Part shown: piece by piece, positions 35,504-44,009 of the stretch
Layout: each line of letters opens with the position of its first letter
Position numbering within the stretch: the first letter of the stretch is position 1
DNA from: JAJPKK01 sp963747835
GTDB taxonomy: Bacteria > Pseudomonadota > Alphaproteobacteria > Rhizobiales > Xanthobacteraceae
DNA: 64,000 nucleotides
Reading direction: 5' to 3'
NCBI GenBank assembly: GCA_963747835.1
Contig: CAVVGO010000008.1
Coordinates: 1-64,000, forward strand
Notes under the pieces: model-generated
Databases searched by the model: none
Seen by the model: only the letters and a program-made list of their open reading frames with translations
Told to the model about the DNA's origin: nothing
Position numbers and translations under genes: made by a program

Positions 35504-36750
35504 CAGCCACCACGCGCGGCTAGTTGCCTTGGGGTCATCACGTCGAGCTTTCCTCCGAGGCCGCCGAAAGATAGCATTTGCTCAAGCACCGCCCTTTCGT
35601 CTGGTCCAAGGGGAGGGTCGGGATGCAGGATGCGAAGTTTTGTATCGCCGTTCGGCAACGCATCTTGGGCTTTTGCTGTTTCCAACCATTGCGCAAGCGT
35701 AACGGGCTCAGGCGCGTGCGGAGCCCACCATGACACTTTGAGATCGTGCCGATCCTTGGCAAGCTCATGCTGGCGAGCCCAAAGAGCTCTCTTCAAACAT
35801 TCGTCCACAAGAAGGTTTAGCGCCCGATAAACGTCCCGACGTTTCCATTCCACACCGTCGAATTTGATCGGTGCGCGAGGGACGTGATCCATAAGAAATG
35901 AGCCGCGCTCCTCGGCGTAGCCGATGCCGTCCAAAATGATGACAGGCATTCCGCTACGCTTCGCAATAAGCACTTCTTTCTGGCACCACTCTCGACTTGG
36001 ATATAGGTCAGTGCGCAAGGCGAGAAGTGCGCTTGTCGCCGCGTAGTTTTGAAGTTCATTGCTCCAGTCCGTTCCCGGTTGCAGATCGCTTGCATCAAAG
36101 AATTCTTGAAGATGTGTTTCAGCGATCACCCTCCGAACCAGCGCCACGAGAGCTTTCACATCCCCCGTCTCAGCGGAGGCACCGTGCTTTGTGTGGCTGA
36201 TGAACGCCGTCAACCGGGAGGTAGGGTCGCCTGAAACAAATTGCGCCAAACCTTGTGACAAATCACGACAGCGTAGCCCCGGCGCGGTGTCGTCGGGCTG
36301 TTGCGGGGGCGTTCCTGCAATGCAGTGATAGATGCCCAAGATTGTCGCTAAGGCCGTTCCGTTCATAGCCGCCGGGTCGATTCGATAGGGAAACACGCCT
36401 ACACGCTGTGGGCTCGATTGTTGAGCCTCCGCGATAGACTGCATGAAATTTCTCCAAGGCCCCCCGTTTTCCACCGCAGACGCCACCTCGTTGCCCAAAA
36501 GCGGAACGATAGCCGTAAACTCAGCTACCTCGATACCGTTAGGCGGCAGGCTGGCGGGCGTGGGAATTGGACGTGGAGCGCCAGCCCCTTCCGTCCATCC
36601 CTCGCTACGAATGAATACTTCAACCGCGCCACCGATAAGGCCAGTGAAGGCCGTACCACGAAAATGGTGGACAAATTCATCAGCGATTTGGCGCCCGATC
36701 GCATCGGCCGGATGCCAGACCACATAGATTTCCAAAACAGGGGGCAGCAT
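35503..36750 (-). CDS. TIR domain protein, predicted NAD-consuming
   Basis: A 415-residue protein. Residues 1-175 are a conserved N-terminal region (LEIYVVWHPADAIGRQIADE and FRGTAFTGLIGGAVEVF) that I know only from TIR-linked proteins. Residues 180-275 are a TIR domain (TAFISHTKHG, FFDASDLQPG and SREWCQKEV) with the WCxxE motif; Glu259 is the expected catalytic residue. The C-terminus has a conserved HPDPPLGPDERAVLEQMLSF. The start MLPPVLEIYVV at 36750 matches where conservation begins; a longer frame to 36903 would overlap the divergent gene. It is the first gene of the TIR-SLOG operon. Confidence 0.8.
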   Translation of the reverse strand: MLPPVLEIYVVWHPADAIGRQIADEFVHHFRGTAFTGLIGGAVEVFIRSEGWTEGAGAPRPIPTPASLPPNGIEVAEFTAIVPLLGNEVASAVENGGPWRNFMQSIAEAQQSSPQRVGVFPYRIDPAAMNGTALATILGIYHCIAGTPPQQPDDTAPGLRCRDLSQGLAQFVSGDPTSRLTAFISHTKHGASAETGDVKALVALVRRVIAETHLQEFFDASDLQPGTDWSNELQNYAATSALLALRTDLYPSREWCQKEVLIAKRSGMPVIILDGIGYAEERGSFLMDHVPRAPIKFDGVEWKRRDVYRALNLLVDECLKRALWARQHELAKDRHDLKVSWWAPHAPEPVTLAQWLETAKAQDALPNGDTKLRILHPDPPLGPDERAVLEQMLSFGGLGGKLDVMTPRQLAARGG

Positions 36751-36837
36751 GCCGGGGCCTACTCTTGGGAGAATGACAAAAATTGTGCTATCCGGACGTC
36801 TAACCTCCGTTATATCGATTCTCAAAGGCAATGTACC
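36751..36837. promoter_or_regulatory. 87-bp divergent control region of the defence-like island
   Basis: The starts of the TIR gene (minus) and the ThsB-like gene (plus) are only 87 bp apart, so both operons must be driven from here and could be co-regulated. I do not see a clear operator or standard promoter. It is AT-richer than the genes around it. Confidence 0.45.
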
Positions 36838-37314
36838 ATGGCCGATGAAACGACGAAGAACGTATTCATAAGCCACGTCCACGACGACGATGATGGGCTT
36901 CAAAAGCTAAAAGATTTACTTGCAGGTAAAGGCATGACAATTCGTGACGCCTCCATCCACGCAGGCAAGGAAAACGGTGCTGAATCGGCGGATTACATTA
37001 AATCAGAAATCTTGGCCCCGCAGATCAATTGGGCAGGAACGTTCATTACGTACGTCACGCCCAAGAGCAAGGAGAGCAAATGGGTCGACTGGGAGATTGA
37101 GTACGCTGAAAAGCAGGGCAAGCAAATCATAGGTGTTTGGGCGCACGGTCATAACAACTGTGAAGTACCGAGATCGCTTGATAAATACGCGGACGCGGTC
37201 GTGGGCTGGAATGCCGATCGAATTATTGATGCTATCAACGGTAAGATTACTGACTGGGAGAACCCGGACGGCACCAAGCGTGTCCCCCGACCAATCAAAC
37301 GTTACGGATGTTAG
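36838..37314 (+). CDS. ThsB-like TIR domain protein (MTH538/DUF1863 type)
   Basis: A 158-residue protein consisting of one TIR-like domain. KNVFISHVHDDDDGLQKLKD opens the fold, INWAGTFITYVTPKSKESKW forms the core strand, and VDWEIEYAEKQGKQIIGVW holds the putative catalytic Glu (residue 86). This is the type seen in Thoeris ThsB, which on phage infection turns NAD into a cyclic ADP-ribose signal. Start ATG 36838 directly precedes the domain; AAAGG lies about 10 bases upstream. It is first in an operon with Nmad2, MazG-like and UDG-like genes. Confidence 0.82.
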   Translation: MADETTKNVFISHVHDDDDGLQKLKDLLAGKGMTIRDASIHAGKENGAESADYIKSEILAPQINWAGTFITYVTPKSKESKWVDWEIEYAEKQGKQIIGVWAHGHNNCEVPRSLDKYADAVVGWNADRIIDAINGKITDWENPDGTKRVPRPIKRYGC

Positions 37315-37323
37315 GATAGTGCC

Positions 37324-37935
37324 ATGCGGCTATTTTGTTATGTCGTTGCGCGCGACTTTGGATTTGCACCAAACCCCTTTCATGGGGTCTGCACCCTCGC
37401 AACATGTAAGCCAGGGATCAGAAGGGCGGCGGAGATAGGGCACTGGGTTGTCAGCACCGGAACAGCGCAACGAAAACGAACGGGCTATCTCGTGCATGCA
37501 ATGAAGGTCGATGAGACCCTGACCTTCGAAGAATATTGGTCCGATCCGCGTTTCCGACAAAAAAAACCAAATCTGCGAAGCAGTAAGAAGCAAGCATTTG
37601 GGGATAACATCTATTCTAAACCTCCAGGAAGCACAAAATGGATTCAGCTTAATTCTCATCACTCGCTGGAGGACGGGAGCCCGAATCCTGCTAACATAGC
37701 AACTGATACCAGTGCCAATAGGGTCCTTATAGCACGCGACTATGTTTACTGGGGCGGCTCAGGTCCGAAGATCCCAGCCCGTTTTCGAAACTTCGACGGC
37801 ATCGATATCTGCGCGAAGCGCAATCACAAAAGCGAGTTTCCTCAAGAACTCATCGATGCGTTTGTCGCATGGATACGTTCTTTGGGTGAGCACGGATATG
37901 TGGCTGAACCGCTGGACTGGGTTCGCACCCCATGA
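37324..37935 (+). CDS. Nmad2-type nucleotide modification-associated protein
   Basis: A 203-residue protein. The start MRLFCYVVARDFGFAPNPFH with CTLATCKPGIRR and VVSTG is characteristic of the Nmad2 family, predicted by comparative genomics to take part in hypermodification of DNA bases or nucleotides. The C-terminal part has YVYWGGSGPKIPARFRNFDG. It begins nine bases after the ThsB-like gene and overlaps the MazG-like gene by ATGA, so it is tightly in the operon. The biochemical activity is unproven. Confidence 0.72.
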   Translation: MRLFCYVVARDFGFAPNPFHGVCTLATCKPGIRRAAEIGHWVVSTGTAQRKRTGYLVHAMKVDETLTFEEYWSDPRFRQKKPNLRSSKKQAFGDNIYSKPPGSTKWIQLNSHHSLEDGSPNPANIATDTSANRVLIARDYVYWGGSGPKIPARFRNFDGIDICAKRNHKSEFPQELIDAFVAWIRSLGEHGYVAEPLDWVRTP

Positions 37936-39068
37936 TCAGCACCCGCTCGGAAAAGCCGTCGATCTTGCTCCGAGACTATATAGACGGGGCGAAGGCCACC
38001 GACCGTTTCTCCGACACTGATTTACAACCGATCCTACTTGGACTTTTTGGCGAAGTAGGTGGGGTAATGGCCGCCAGCAAAAAGCACAAGCGTGAGGGCG
38101 ACGCCTTTATCGGCTATCGGCAAGCCGTTGAAGAAGAGTTTGGCGATGCGCTTTGGTACTTCAACGCGCTTTGTAAACGACACGATGTCGGTATGGACCA
38201 AATTCTGGCTAATGCTACCAGAAACGGGAAGTATAAAACCGAAGTGGCGGCAAGCGGTCTGTTGTCTGGCACATTGTCAGAAGTGTCGAGCGTTACAGCC
38301 CTTCCGAACCTTGACAACACTCTTCTCGGTCTCGGCAAAGCAGCAGCTGACCTGCTATACACATCGAAGGGGCAATCGGGTGTGCAAGTAAAACTCATTA
38401 CGTTTGCTGACTGCTACCTCCAAGCATTGCAAGCGGCAGGTGTCTCGTTTGCGGAGGTCGCTCGGCTGAATCTTGCGAAAGTTCGTGGGCGCTTTCTGGC
38501 TTCCGATATTTCCCAACTGCCAACATTTGACAGCGAATTCACCGACGACGAAAGAATTCCCGCCGAATTCGAGATCGTTATCCGAGAGAGGAAAAGCGGC
38601 CAGAGCTGTCTTCAGTGGAACGGCGTGTTCATCGGCGACCCTCTCACGGACAACATCGGTGACCCCGACGGTTACCGCTTTCACGATGTGTTTCACTTCG
38701 CGCATGCGGCCGTATTGCATTGGTCACCCACGTTCCGCGCACTTATTAAGCACAAACGCAAGAGCAAGCCGCAAGTGGATGAGACCCAAGACAGCGGTCG
38801 AGCGATTGTCGTTGAGGAGGGCCTGTCTGCGTGGATTTTTTCACGCGCGAAACTTCTCAACTTTTTGGAGCGGCAACAGAGCGTCTCGTTCGACATCCTG
38901 AAAACTGTAAGCCAGTTTGTTAATGGCTACGAAGTTGAGCAATGTCCGCTCAATCTCTGGGAGGACGCAATTCTTCAGGGCTATAGCGTGTTTCGTCAAA
39001 TCAAGGCAAATAGCGGAGGAACTGTAGTTGGCAATAGAGCTAATCGGAGAATTGAGTACTTGTTGTAG
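37932..39068 (+). CDS. MazG-like nucleotide pyrophosphohydrolase with C-terminal MazG_C-type domain
   Basis: A 378-residue protein. The N-terminal all-alpha NTP-pyrophosphatase domain has the acidic metal-binding helices LLGLFGEVGGV (Glu41) and AVEEEFGDALWYFNAL (Glu67-69, Asp72). The C-terminal region (from about residue 190) has YRFHDVFHFAHAAVLHWSPT and VEEGLSAWIFSRA, as in larger MazG-type proteins. Such enzymes remove pyrophosphate from (d)NTPs, often modified ones. In the operon it may deplete or sanitise nucleotides linked to the Nmad2 reaction or drive growth arrest. Confidence 0.78.
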   Translation: MISTRSEKPSILLRDYIDGAKATDRFSDTDLQPILLGLFGEVGGVMAASKKHKREGDAFIGYRQAVEEEFGDALWYFNALCKRHDVGMDQILANATRNGKYKTEVAASGLLSGTLSEVSSVTALPNLDNTLLGLGKAAADLLYTSKGQSGVQVKLITFADCYLQALQAAGVSFAEVARLNLAKVRGRFLASDISQLPTFDSEFTDDERIPAEFEIVIRERKSGQSCLQWNGVFIGDPLTDNIGDPDGYRFHDVFHFAHAAVLHWSPTFRALIKHKRKSKPQVDETQDSGRAIVVEEGLSAWIFSRAKLLNFLERQQSVSFDILKTVSQFVNGYEVEQCPLNLWEDAILQGYSVFRQIKANSGGTVVGNRANRRIEYLL

Positions 39069-39082
39069 GGAGGGAAGTAAAT

Positions 39083-39733
39083 TTGAACCCGGCCGAGTTC
39101 GTCTCTGCACTATGCAGGCTCTCCTTTGAGGATACATTCAATCCCTATGCGAGCCGCTGCGCAGTTCACGACAAAGTCGATGCGCCGCAGAGGAGAGCGA
39201 AGGCCATGACCGCTATGCTTTCTGCGGCGATACGGTGCGAAGTGGATTTAATCTGGATTGGCCGCGATCTTGGTCATCGCGGCGGTCGTCGCACCGGGCT
39301 TGCCCTCACCGATGATTTGCATATGACTGCCCACGCCCGGCGATGGGGCCTGACCGCGGAACGGCCCACTAAGGGACAACCGGTTGCCGAAAGGACCGCG
39401 GCTGTGATCTGGAGCGTGCTGGAGGAAATTGAGGTTCCGATCTTTCTGTGGAATGTCTTTCCACTACATCCGCATCAGCCCCGTAACCCGTTTAGCAATA
39501 GGGCCCACAATTCGACCGAACGAACTGCTGGAGAAGAAGTTCTTGCCGAACTCTGCGTTCTTCTTCGCCCGAAGCGGATGGTGGCGATTGGAAACGATGC
39601 CGCTAAAAGTCTTTCGCGTGTAGCAGCCGACAAGGAAGTCACGCAAGTTCGGCACCCCAGTTACGGGGGACAAACCGAATTTCTGAGGCAAGTGAGATCA
39701 TTATATTCTTGCCGACCGCGGACCCTGGTTTAG
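39083..39733 (+). CDS. uracil-DNA glycosylase superfamily protein
   Basis: A 216-residue protein with the three blocks of the UDG fold: IGRDLGHRGGRRTGLALTDD near residue 60, FLWNVFPLHPHQPRNPFSNR near residue 120, and the C-terminal VRHPSYGGQTEFLRQVR. The canonical first motif Gly-Glu-x-Pro-Gly is changed to GRDLGHRGG, so activity or specificity may differ. The start is probably TTG 39083, with GGGAGG eight bases upstream. It is the last gene of the ThsB-Nmad2-MazG operon and may excise modified or unusual bases. Confidence 0.78.
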   Translation: MNPAEFVSALCRLSFEDTFNPYASRCAVHDKVDAPQRRAKAMTAMLSAAIRCEVDLIWIGRDLGHRGGRRTGLALTDDLHMTAHARRWGLTAERPTKGQPVAERTAAVIWSVLEEIEVPIFLWNVFPLHPHQPRNPFSNRAHNSTERTAGEEVLAELCVLLRPKRMVAIGNDAAKSLSRVAADKEVTQVRHPSYGGQTEFLRQVRSLYSCRPRTLV

Positions 39734-40058
39734 AGCATTGCTCGGCGACTTTGGCCGCGATCTGGATGCGCGCCAGCGCACGTTAATCTCAGAGGCAGCA
39801 AGAGATGGCCGCGCCCGGTGGCCTACTTTTCTAGCTATTGATCAGGACTGCGTCCTCAGCCGGCCATCAGAATCACTAACTGCGGATTTTCAGCTCTCTG
39901 ATGATTTGCCGAGGAACAATGATGACTGTCCAATTTTCTCGGCCCCTTCCAGAGCCTCTCCTGCCTCGCGGGGACCATCGCATCGACAAAGGCTGTTGAA
40001 TATGAACCGGCGATCTGGTTTGGATTGGGGTTGATCCAGCCCTGATGGAGAGTCGCAA
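39734..40058. other. intergenic region, nothing recognised
   Basis: About 325 bp after the UDG-like gene. Open frames here have no codon bias or homology I recognise. Confidence 0.4.
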
Positions 40059-40292
40059 ATGACACGTCACACGTTGATCGGAACTGCCTTCGTCGCCCTT
40101 GTCCTTGGTCTCTACAGTTCGGTACCGGCGGCTGCCGTCAGTGAAGCAGTGCGCGAGGCATGTACCGGCGACGCTCATCAATTCTGCGAGTCCGTGATTT
40201 CTGATGTGGGAAAGCGGCGGGCTTGCATGCGTAAGCATTTCCACGAACTGTCAAAGGGCTGTGTCTCGGCGATTAAAAAAAGCAAGTCATGA
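40059..40292 (+). CDS. small secreted cysteine-rich protein
   Basis: A 77-residue exported protein with a signal peptide ending near VPAAAVS. The mature part has four Cys in the pattern CTGDAHQFC, then RACMRKHFHELSKGC. This is like the Cys-rich (GLG1-like) repeat units common in small periplasmic proteins of Rhizobiales. The function is unknown. Confidence 0.75.
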   Translation: MTRHTLIGTAFVALVLGLYSSVPAAAVSEAVREACTGDAHQFCESVISDVGKRRACMRKHFHELSKGCVSAIKKSKS

Positions 40293-40827
40293 TCGGTCGC
40301 TGAATTACCTGCTGGGCCGCTACGTAACCATCGGCTGCTATCCGTTGCCGGACGCACCACGGCGGTTTTAGGGGGCCATGGCAGCGCTCGCCTATGAGGC
40401 ACAGTAACCCAAACCAGGAATTCGTTTGACAGAATATAGGAATAGTCCTATTGTTTCGATTGGCATCAAATCGCTGGCTTGGACAGACGAACCACCAGCT
40501 ACCCCAACGACTCGAACCATGACGATGTGCATCATTCACAAAACAACGGCCGTTGAGACCGAGCAGCACATTCGCGGCTCATTCCCTGTTCCGCAAAATG
40601 CATTCGCTGTTCGCGCAATTGCAATTCCGTGCTCGGCGACCGCGCAGGGAATTGACCTCGAAGCCTCTGGAAGCGCTGATAAAATGAATGGCGAAAAGTG
40701 CCGAAAGTGGCCAAAAATGGCCGATTTCTTGCAAATACGCTGTTACTTTCGCTGTTAGACTAGCAGCGAAATCCGGGCGGCGGATTTGGCCTGAACCGAA
40801 CATCCGCCTCCAACTCTGGAACGCCTC
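40293..40827. other. non-coding region containing the right repeat element
   Basis: There is no convincing gene. From about 40560 to 40775 it holds AACAGCGAA/CATTCGCTGTTCGC-type words and the inverted partner of 17852-17889. The rest shows nothing I can name. Confidence 0.5.
40733..40775. repeat. right copy of inverted dispersed repeat
   Basis: AAATACGCTGTTACTTTCGC with TGTT, then GCAGCGAAATCCG. The reverse complement matches 17852-17889 (23 of 24 bases in the main block and 13 of 13 in the outer block). It lies just upstream of the ABC permease gene. Confidence 0.7.
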
Positions 40828-41625
40828 ATGAGCACTGCCACGTCCAACACTTCGATGATGCGGCGGGGAACGGCGGCGAGCGTCGTGCTGCTGATCGTGT
40901 TCCTGGCGGCGTGGCAATGGGGGCCGGAGGCGCTTGGCATCCCGAGCTTCATCGTGCCGCCGCTGTCCATGGTGTGGGACGAGACCTTGCGGATGTGGCA
41001 CGTCAATCACCTGGTGATGCACACCGCCGTCACCACCGCGGAAGTGCTCGCCGGCTTTCTGCTCGGCAGCCTGCTTGGCGCCCTATTCGGCTATCTGCTC
41101 GGCCTGTCGCCGGTCGCCGAGGTGGCGTTGTCGCCCTACATCCTGGCGCTGCAGATCGCCCCCAAGGTGGCGTTCGCGCCGCTGTTCATTCTGTGGATGG
41201 GGTTCACGGTCTATCCGAAAATCCTGGTCGCGATCCTGATCGTGTTCTTCCCCGTGATGGTCAACGTGTTGACGGCGGTGCGCAACGTCGATCCCGATCT
41301 TGTCAATCTCGCCCGCGCGTTCAAGGCGACGCGGGCGCAGATTTTCTGGAAGATCGAATTCCCGACCTCGATGCCGCCGATGTTCGCCGGGCTGCGGATC
41401 GGCTCGACGCTCGCGGTGGTCGGCGTCGTGGTGGGCGAACTGGTCGGCGGCAATGCCGGGCTCGGCTATCTGCTGAGCTTCGGCGAGGGCCAGGCCAACA
41501 CCCCGATGGTGTTCGTGTCGATCGTGATGCTGACCGTGGTCGGCAGCGTGTGCTATCTCGCCGTCATCGTGCTGGAGCGCCGCGTGCTGCACTACCTGCC
41601 GGCGCGCGCACCGGCGTCATTGTGA
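40828..41625 (+). CDS. ABC transporter permease (nitrate/sulfonate type)
   Basis: A 265-residue inner-membrane permease with about six helices. The EAA loop that contacts the ATPase is EFPTSMPPMFAGLRIGSTLA. It resembles SsuC/TauC. No ATPase is adjacent; the ATPase at 31750-32556 and binding protein at 30462-31595 are of the matching type, so the three probably form one transporter whose genes were separated by insertion of the DNA between 32.6 and 40.8 kb. Confidence 0.9.
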   Translation: MSTATSNTSMMRRGTAASVVLLIVFLAAWQWGPEALGIPSFIVPPLSMVWDETLRMWHVNHLVMHTAVTTAEVLAGFLLGSLLGALFGYLLGLSPVAEVALSPYILALQIAPKVAFAPLFILWMGFTVYPKILVAILIVFFPVMVNVLTAVRNVDPDLVNLARAFKATRAQIFWKIEFPTSMPPMFAGLRIGSTLAVVGVVVGELVGGNAGLGYLLSFGEGQANTPMVFVSIVMLTVVGSVCYLAVIVLERRVLHYLPARAPASL

Positions 41626-41650
41626 GCCGCAACGCTGTAGCCGCCCTAGT

Positions 41651-41823
41651 CCGGATGAGCGCAGCGACATCCGGGCTGCGCACTTCACTGATACTTTCCC
41701 TGCAATCAGGGAAGCCGCGGGGCGTGGATATTGCCGACCCTCGTAGCGACATCCGGGGCGCCCGCGCGATCGGTGAGGACGGTCCCGGATGTCGCGGTCG
41801 CGAAGCCACGACCGCTCATCCGG
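41651..41823. repeat. second palindromic repeat family, compound copy
   Basis: It contains several inverted CCGGATGAGCG/GCGACATCCGGG words and ends in CGACCGCTCATCCGGG. It is related to 33683-33772 and lies between the permease and the RidA-like gene, which converge. Confidence 0.65.
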
Positions 41824-41861
41824 GCCGCGTCGCGGTTTGCCCACGCGCGCGAACGGCGGGC

Positions 41862-42293
41862 CTACGACGGCACCACCGCCGTCGCCTCGATCTCGACCCG
41901 CGCGGCGGGCTCCACCAGCCGCTTCACCTCGACCAGCGCCATGGTGGGGAAATGGGCGCCCATCACGTCACGATAGGCGGGGCCGAGTTCGCGTCGCGCC
42001 GCGCGGTATTCGTCCATGTCGACCACGTACCAGGTCAGGCGCACGACGTGTTCCGGCGTAGCGCCACCCTCGGCCAGCACCGCGACGATGTTACGGAGCG
42101 CGAGCCGCGTCTGCGCGACGAGGCCGTCCGGAAAGCGCCCGTCCACGTCCCAGCCGACCATGCCGCCGACAAACACCATGTCGCCGCGCGCCCGGATGCC
42201 GTTGGCATAGCCCTTGGGCTGCGGCCAGCCCGACGGCTGGAGGATGCCGCCGGTGCGGGGCGGTGCGGGCTTTTCAATCGAGCGCTCGGTCAT
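41862..42293 (-). CDS. RidA family protein
   Basis: A 143-residue YjgF/YER057c/UK114 protein. GIRARGDMVFVGGMVGWDVDG is followed by QTRLALRNIVAVLAEGGATPE and the C-terminal ARVEIEATAVVPS. RidA proteins hydrolyse reactive enamines and imines. It is the last gene of the CoA-ligase operon. A pathway through 2-aminobenzoyl-CoA would create enamine intermediates, which fits (inference). The usual Arg of canonical RidA cannot be placed with certainty. Confidence 0.85.
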   Translation of the reverse strand: MTERSIEKPAPPRTGGILQPSGWPQPKGYANGIRARGDMVFVGGMVGWDVDGRFPDGLVAQTRLALRNIVAVLAEGGATPEHVVRLTWYVVDMDEYRAARRELGPAYRDVMGAHFPTMALVEVKRLVEPAARVEIEATAVVPS

Positions 42294-42310
42294 CCGGTCT
42301 CCTCAGGACT

Positions 42311-42370
42311 TATGGCTTCAAGACTTGCGGCTTCAGGGCTTGTGGCCTCACGGCTTGCGGCCTCACGGCT
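42311..42370. repeat. four 15-bp tandem repeats at the end of the ligase gene
   Basis: Units of the form TGCGGCCTCACGGCT, diverging toward the RidA gene. They run through the ligase stop codon at 42363-42365, so they could move the stop or the spacing to the next gene. Confidence 0.75.
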
Positions 42371-44009
42371 TGCGGCTCGCGGCCGCCATGCGCCGCAGTT
42401 CGAAGCGCTGGAGCTTGCCGGTCTGGGTTTTCGGCAGCTCGGTGACGTATTCGATGGCGCGCGGATATTTGAACGGCGCGATCGCCGCCTTGACGTGATC
42501 CTGCAGCAGCTTGGTCAGGGCGGCGTCGCCGCCGTGGTCGGGCCGCAGGATCACATAGGCTTTGACGATCTGGCCGCGCTCGTCGTCCGCGACCCCGACG
42601 ACGCCGCAGTCGGCGACCGCCGGATGGGTCAGCAGCGCGGCTTCGACGTCGGGGCCGGCGATGTTGTAGCCGGCGGAAATGATCATGTCGTCGGAGCGCG
42701 CCTGGTACCAGAAGTAGCGGTCCTGATCCATCACGTAGGTGTCGCCGGTGACGTTCCAGCCGTTCTGCACGTAGACGAACTGGCGGGTGTCGGCGAGATA
42801 GCGACAGCCGGTCGGACCGCGCACCGCAAGGCGGCCGGCGATGCCGGGCGGCATCTCGCGGCCCTCATCGTCGATCACCATGGCGTCGTAGCCGGGCACG
42901 ACCCGGCCGGTCGAGCCGGGGCGCGTTTCGTCCTCGGGAGAGCCGATGAAGATGTGCAGCATCTCGGTCGCCCCGATGCCGTCCATGATGTTGATGCCGG
43001 TCGCCGCGAACCAGGCGTCAAACGTCGCCTTCGGCAGCGTCTCGCCGGCGGACACGCATACACGCAGCGACGATACGTCGTGCTGGGCGAGCCTCGGCAG
43101 CATCGCCCGGTAGGCGGTCGGCGCCGTGAAGCACACGGTGGCGCGGTACTTCACGATCGCGGTCACCAGTTCGTCGGGAGGCGCCCGTTCGAGCAGCACC
43201 GACGATGCGCCGACCCGCAGCGGGAACAGCACGAGCCCGCCGAGCCCGAACGTGAAGGCAAGCGGCGGCGAGCCGATGAAGCGGTCGTCCGCGCGCGGGC
43301 GCAGCACGTGGCGGCCGTAGCTGTCGCAGGTCGCCAGTATGTCGCGGTGGAAATGCATGGTGCCCTTCGGCTCGCCGGTGGTGCCGGAGGTGAAGCCGAT
43401 CAGGCAGACGTCGTCGCGCGCGGTATCGCACGCGGCGAATCGGTCGTAGCCGGGCTTCGCCATCAGGGCTTCGAGGCGGCGCTCGTTCGCGTCGGGCGTG
43501 TCGCCGCCCCAGTAGACGATGCGCTTGAGGTCGCTCGCCTGCGCCTTGGCCTTTTCCATTTCGTCGTGCAGCCGCGCGTCGCACAGTGCGAGCGCGATCT
43601 TCGCTTTGGCGATCGGATAGACCAGTTCCTTGGCGCGCAGCAGCGGCATGGTGGCGACCGCAACGCCGCCAGCCTTGATGACCGCCAGATAGGCCGCGAC
43701 CATCATCGTATTGTTGGGCGCGCGCAACAGAACGCGGTTGCCCGGCACCAGGCCGAGGTCGTGCACCAGCACGTTGGCGATCCGGTTGGTACGGGCCGCG
43801 AGCTCGGCGTAGGTCAAGGTCCCGTCGGAGGAGATCAGGCAGGGCTGCTCGCCGCGGCCGGTTTCGACCCAGCGGTCGAGCAGTTCGGTGACGCAATTGA
43901 GCCGGTCCGGATGATGCAGTTCGGGCAGATCGAACTTGAATTCCGGCCATAGCGCTTCAGGCGGAAGATTGTCCCGCGCGAACGTATCGATGTGCGCCGA
44001 CCGGATCAT
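42363..44009 (-). CDS. 2-aminobenzoate/benzoate-CoA ligase family protein
   Basis: A 548-residue AMP-forming acyl-CoA synthetase. The P-loop is FTSGTTGEPKG, the adenylation motif is DGIGATEMLHIF, and the C-terminal catalytic Lys lies in PKTQTGKLQRFELR. The N-terminal DNLPPEALWPEF is typical of benzoate- and 2-aminobenzoate-CoA ligases. It activates an aromatic acid for the CoA-dependent pathway encoded around it. The start overlaps the acyl-CoA dehydrogenase stop by ATGA. Confidence 0.88.
   Translation of the reverse strand: MIRSAHIDTFARDNLPPEALWPEFKFDLPELHHPDRLNCVTELLDRWVETGRGEQPCLISSDGTLTYAELAARTNRIANVLVHDLGLVPGNRVLLRAPNNTMMVAAYLAVIKAGGVAVATMPLLRAKELVYPIAKAKIALALCDARLHDEMEKAKAQASDLKRIVYWGGDTPDANERRLEALMAKPGYDRFAACDTARDDVCLIGFTSGTTGEPKGTMHFHRDILATCDSYGRHVLRPRADDRFIGSPPLAFTFGLGGLVLFPLRVGASSVLLERAPPDELVTAIVKYRATVCFTAPTAYRAMLPRLAQHDVSSLRVCVSAGETLPKATFDAWFAATGINIMDGIGATEMLHIFIGSPEDETRPGSTGRVVPGYDAMVIDDEGREMPPGIAGRLAVRGPTGCRYLADTRQFVYVQNGWNVTGDTYVMDQDRYFWYQARSDDMIISAGYNIAGPDVEAALLTHPAVADCGVVGVADDERGQIVKAYVILRPDHGGDAALTKLLQDHVKAAIAPFKYPRAIEYVTELPKTQTGKLQRFELRRMAAASRKP

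Noticed and set aside
39738..40034. A 98-codon open frame after the UDG-like gene
   Set aside because: There is no ribosome site, no homology and atypical composition; it is more likely non-coding.
40911..43952. A 1013-codon open frame on the plus strand
   Set aside because: It runs across the permease, RidA and ligase genes in the wrong frame or strand. Its Arg/His-rich translation is typical of shadow frames in high-GC DNA, and the overlapped genes have clear homology.
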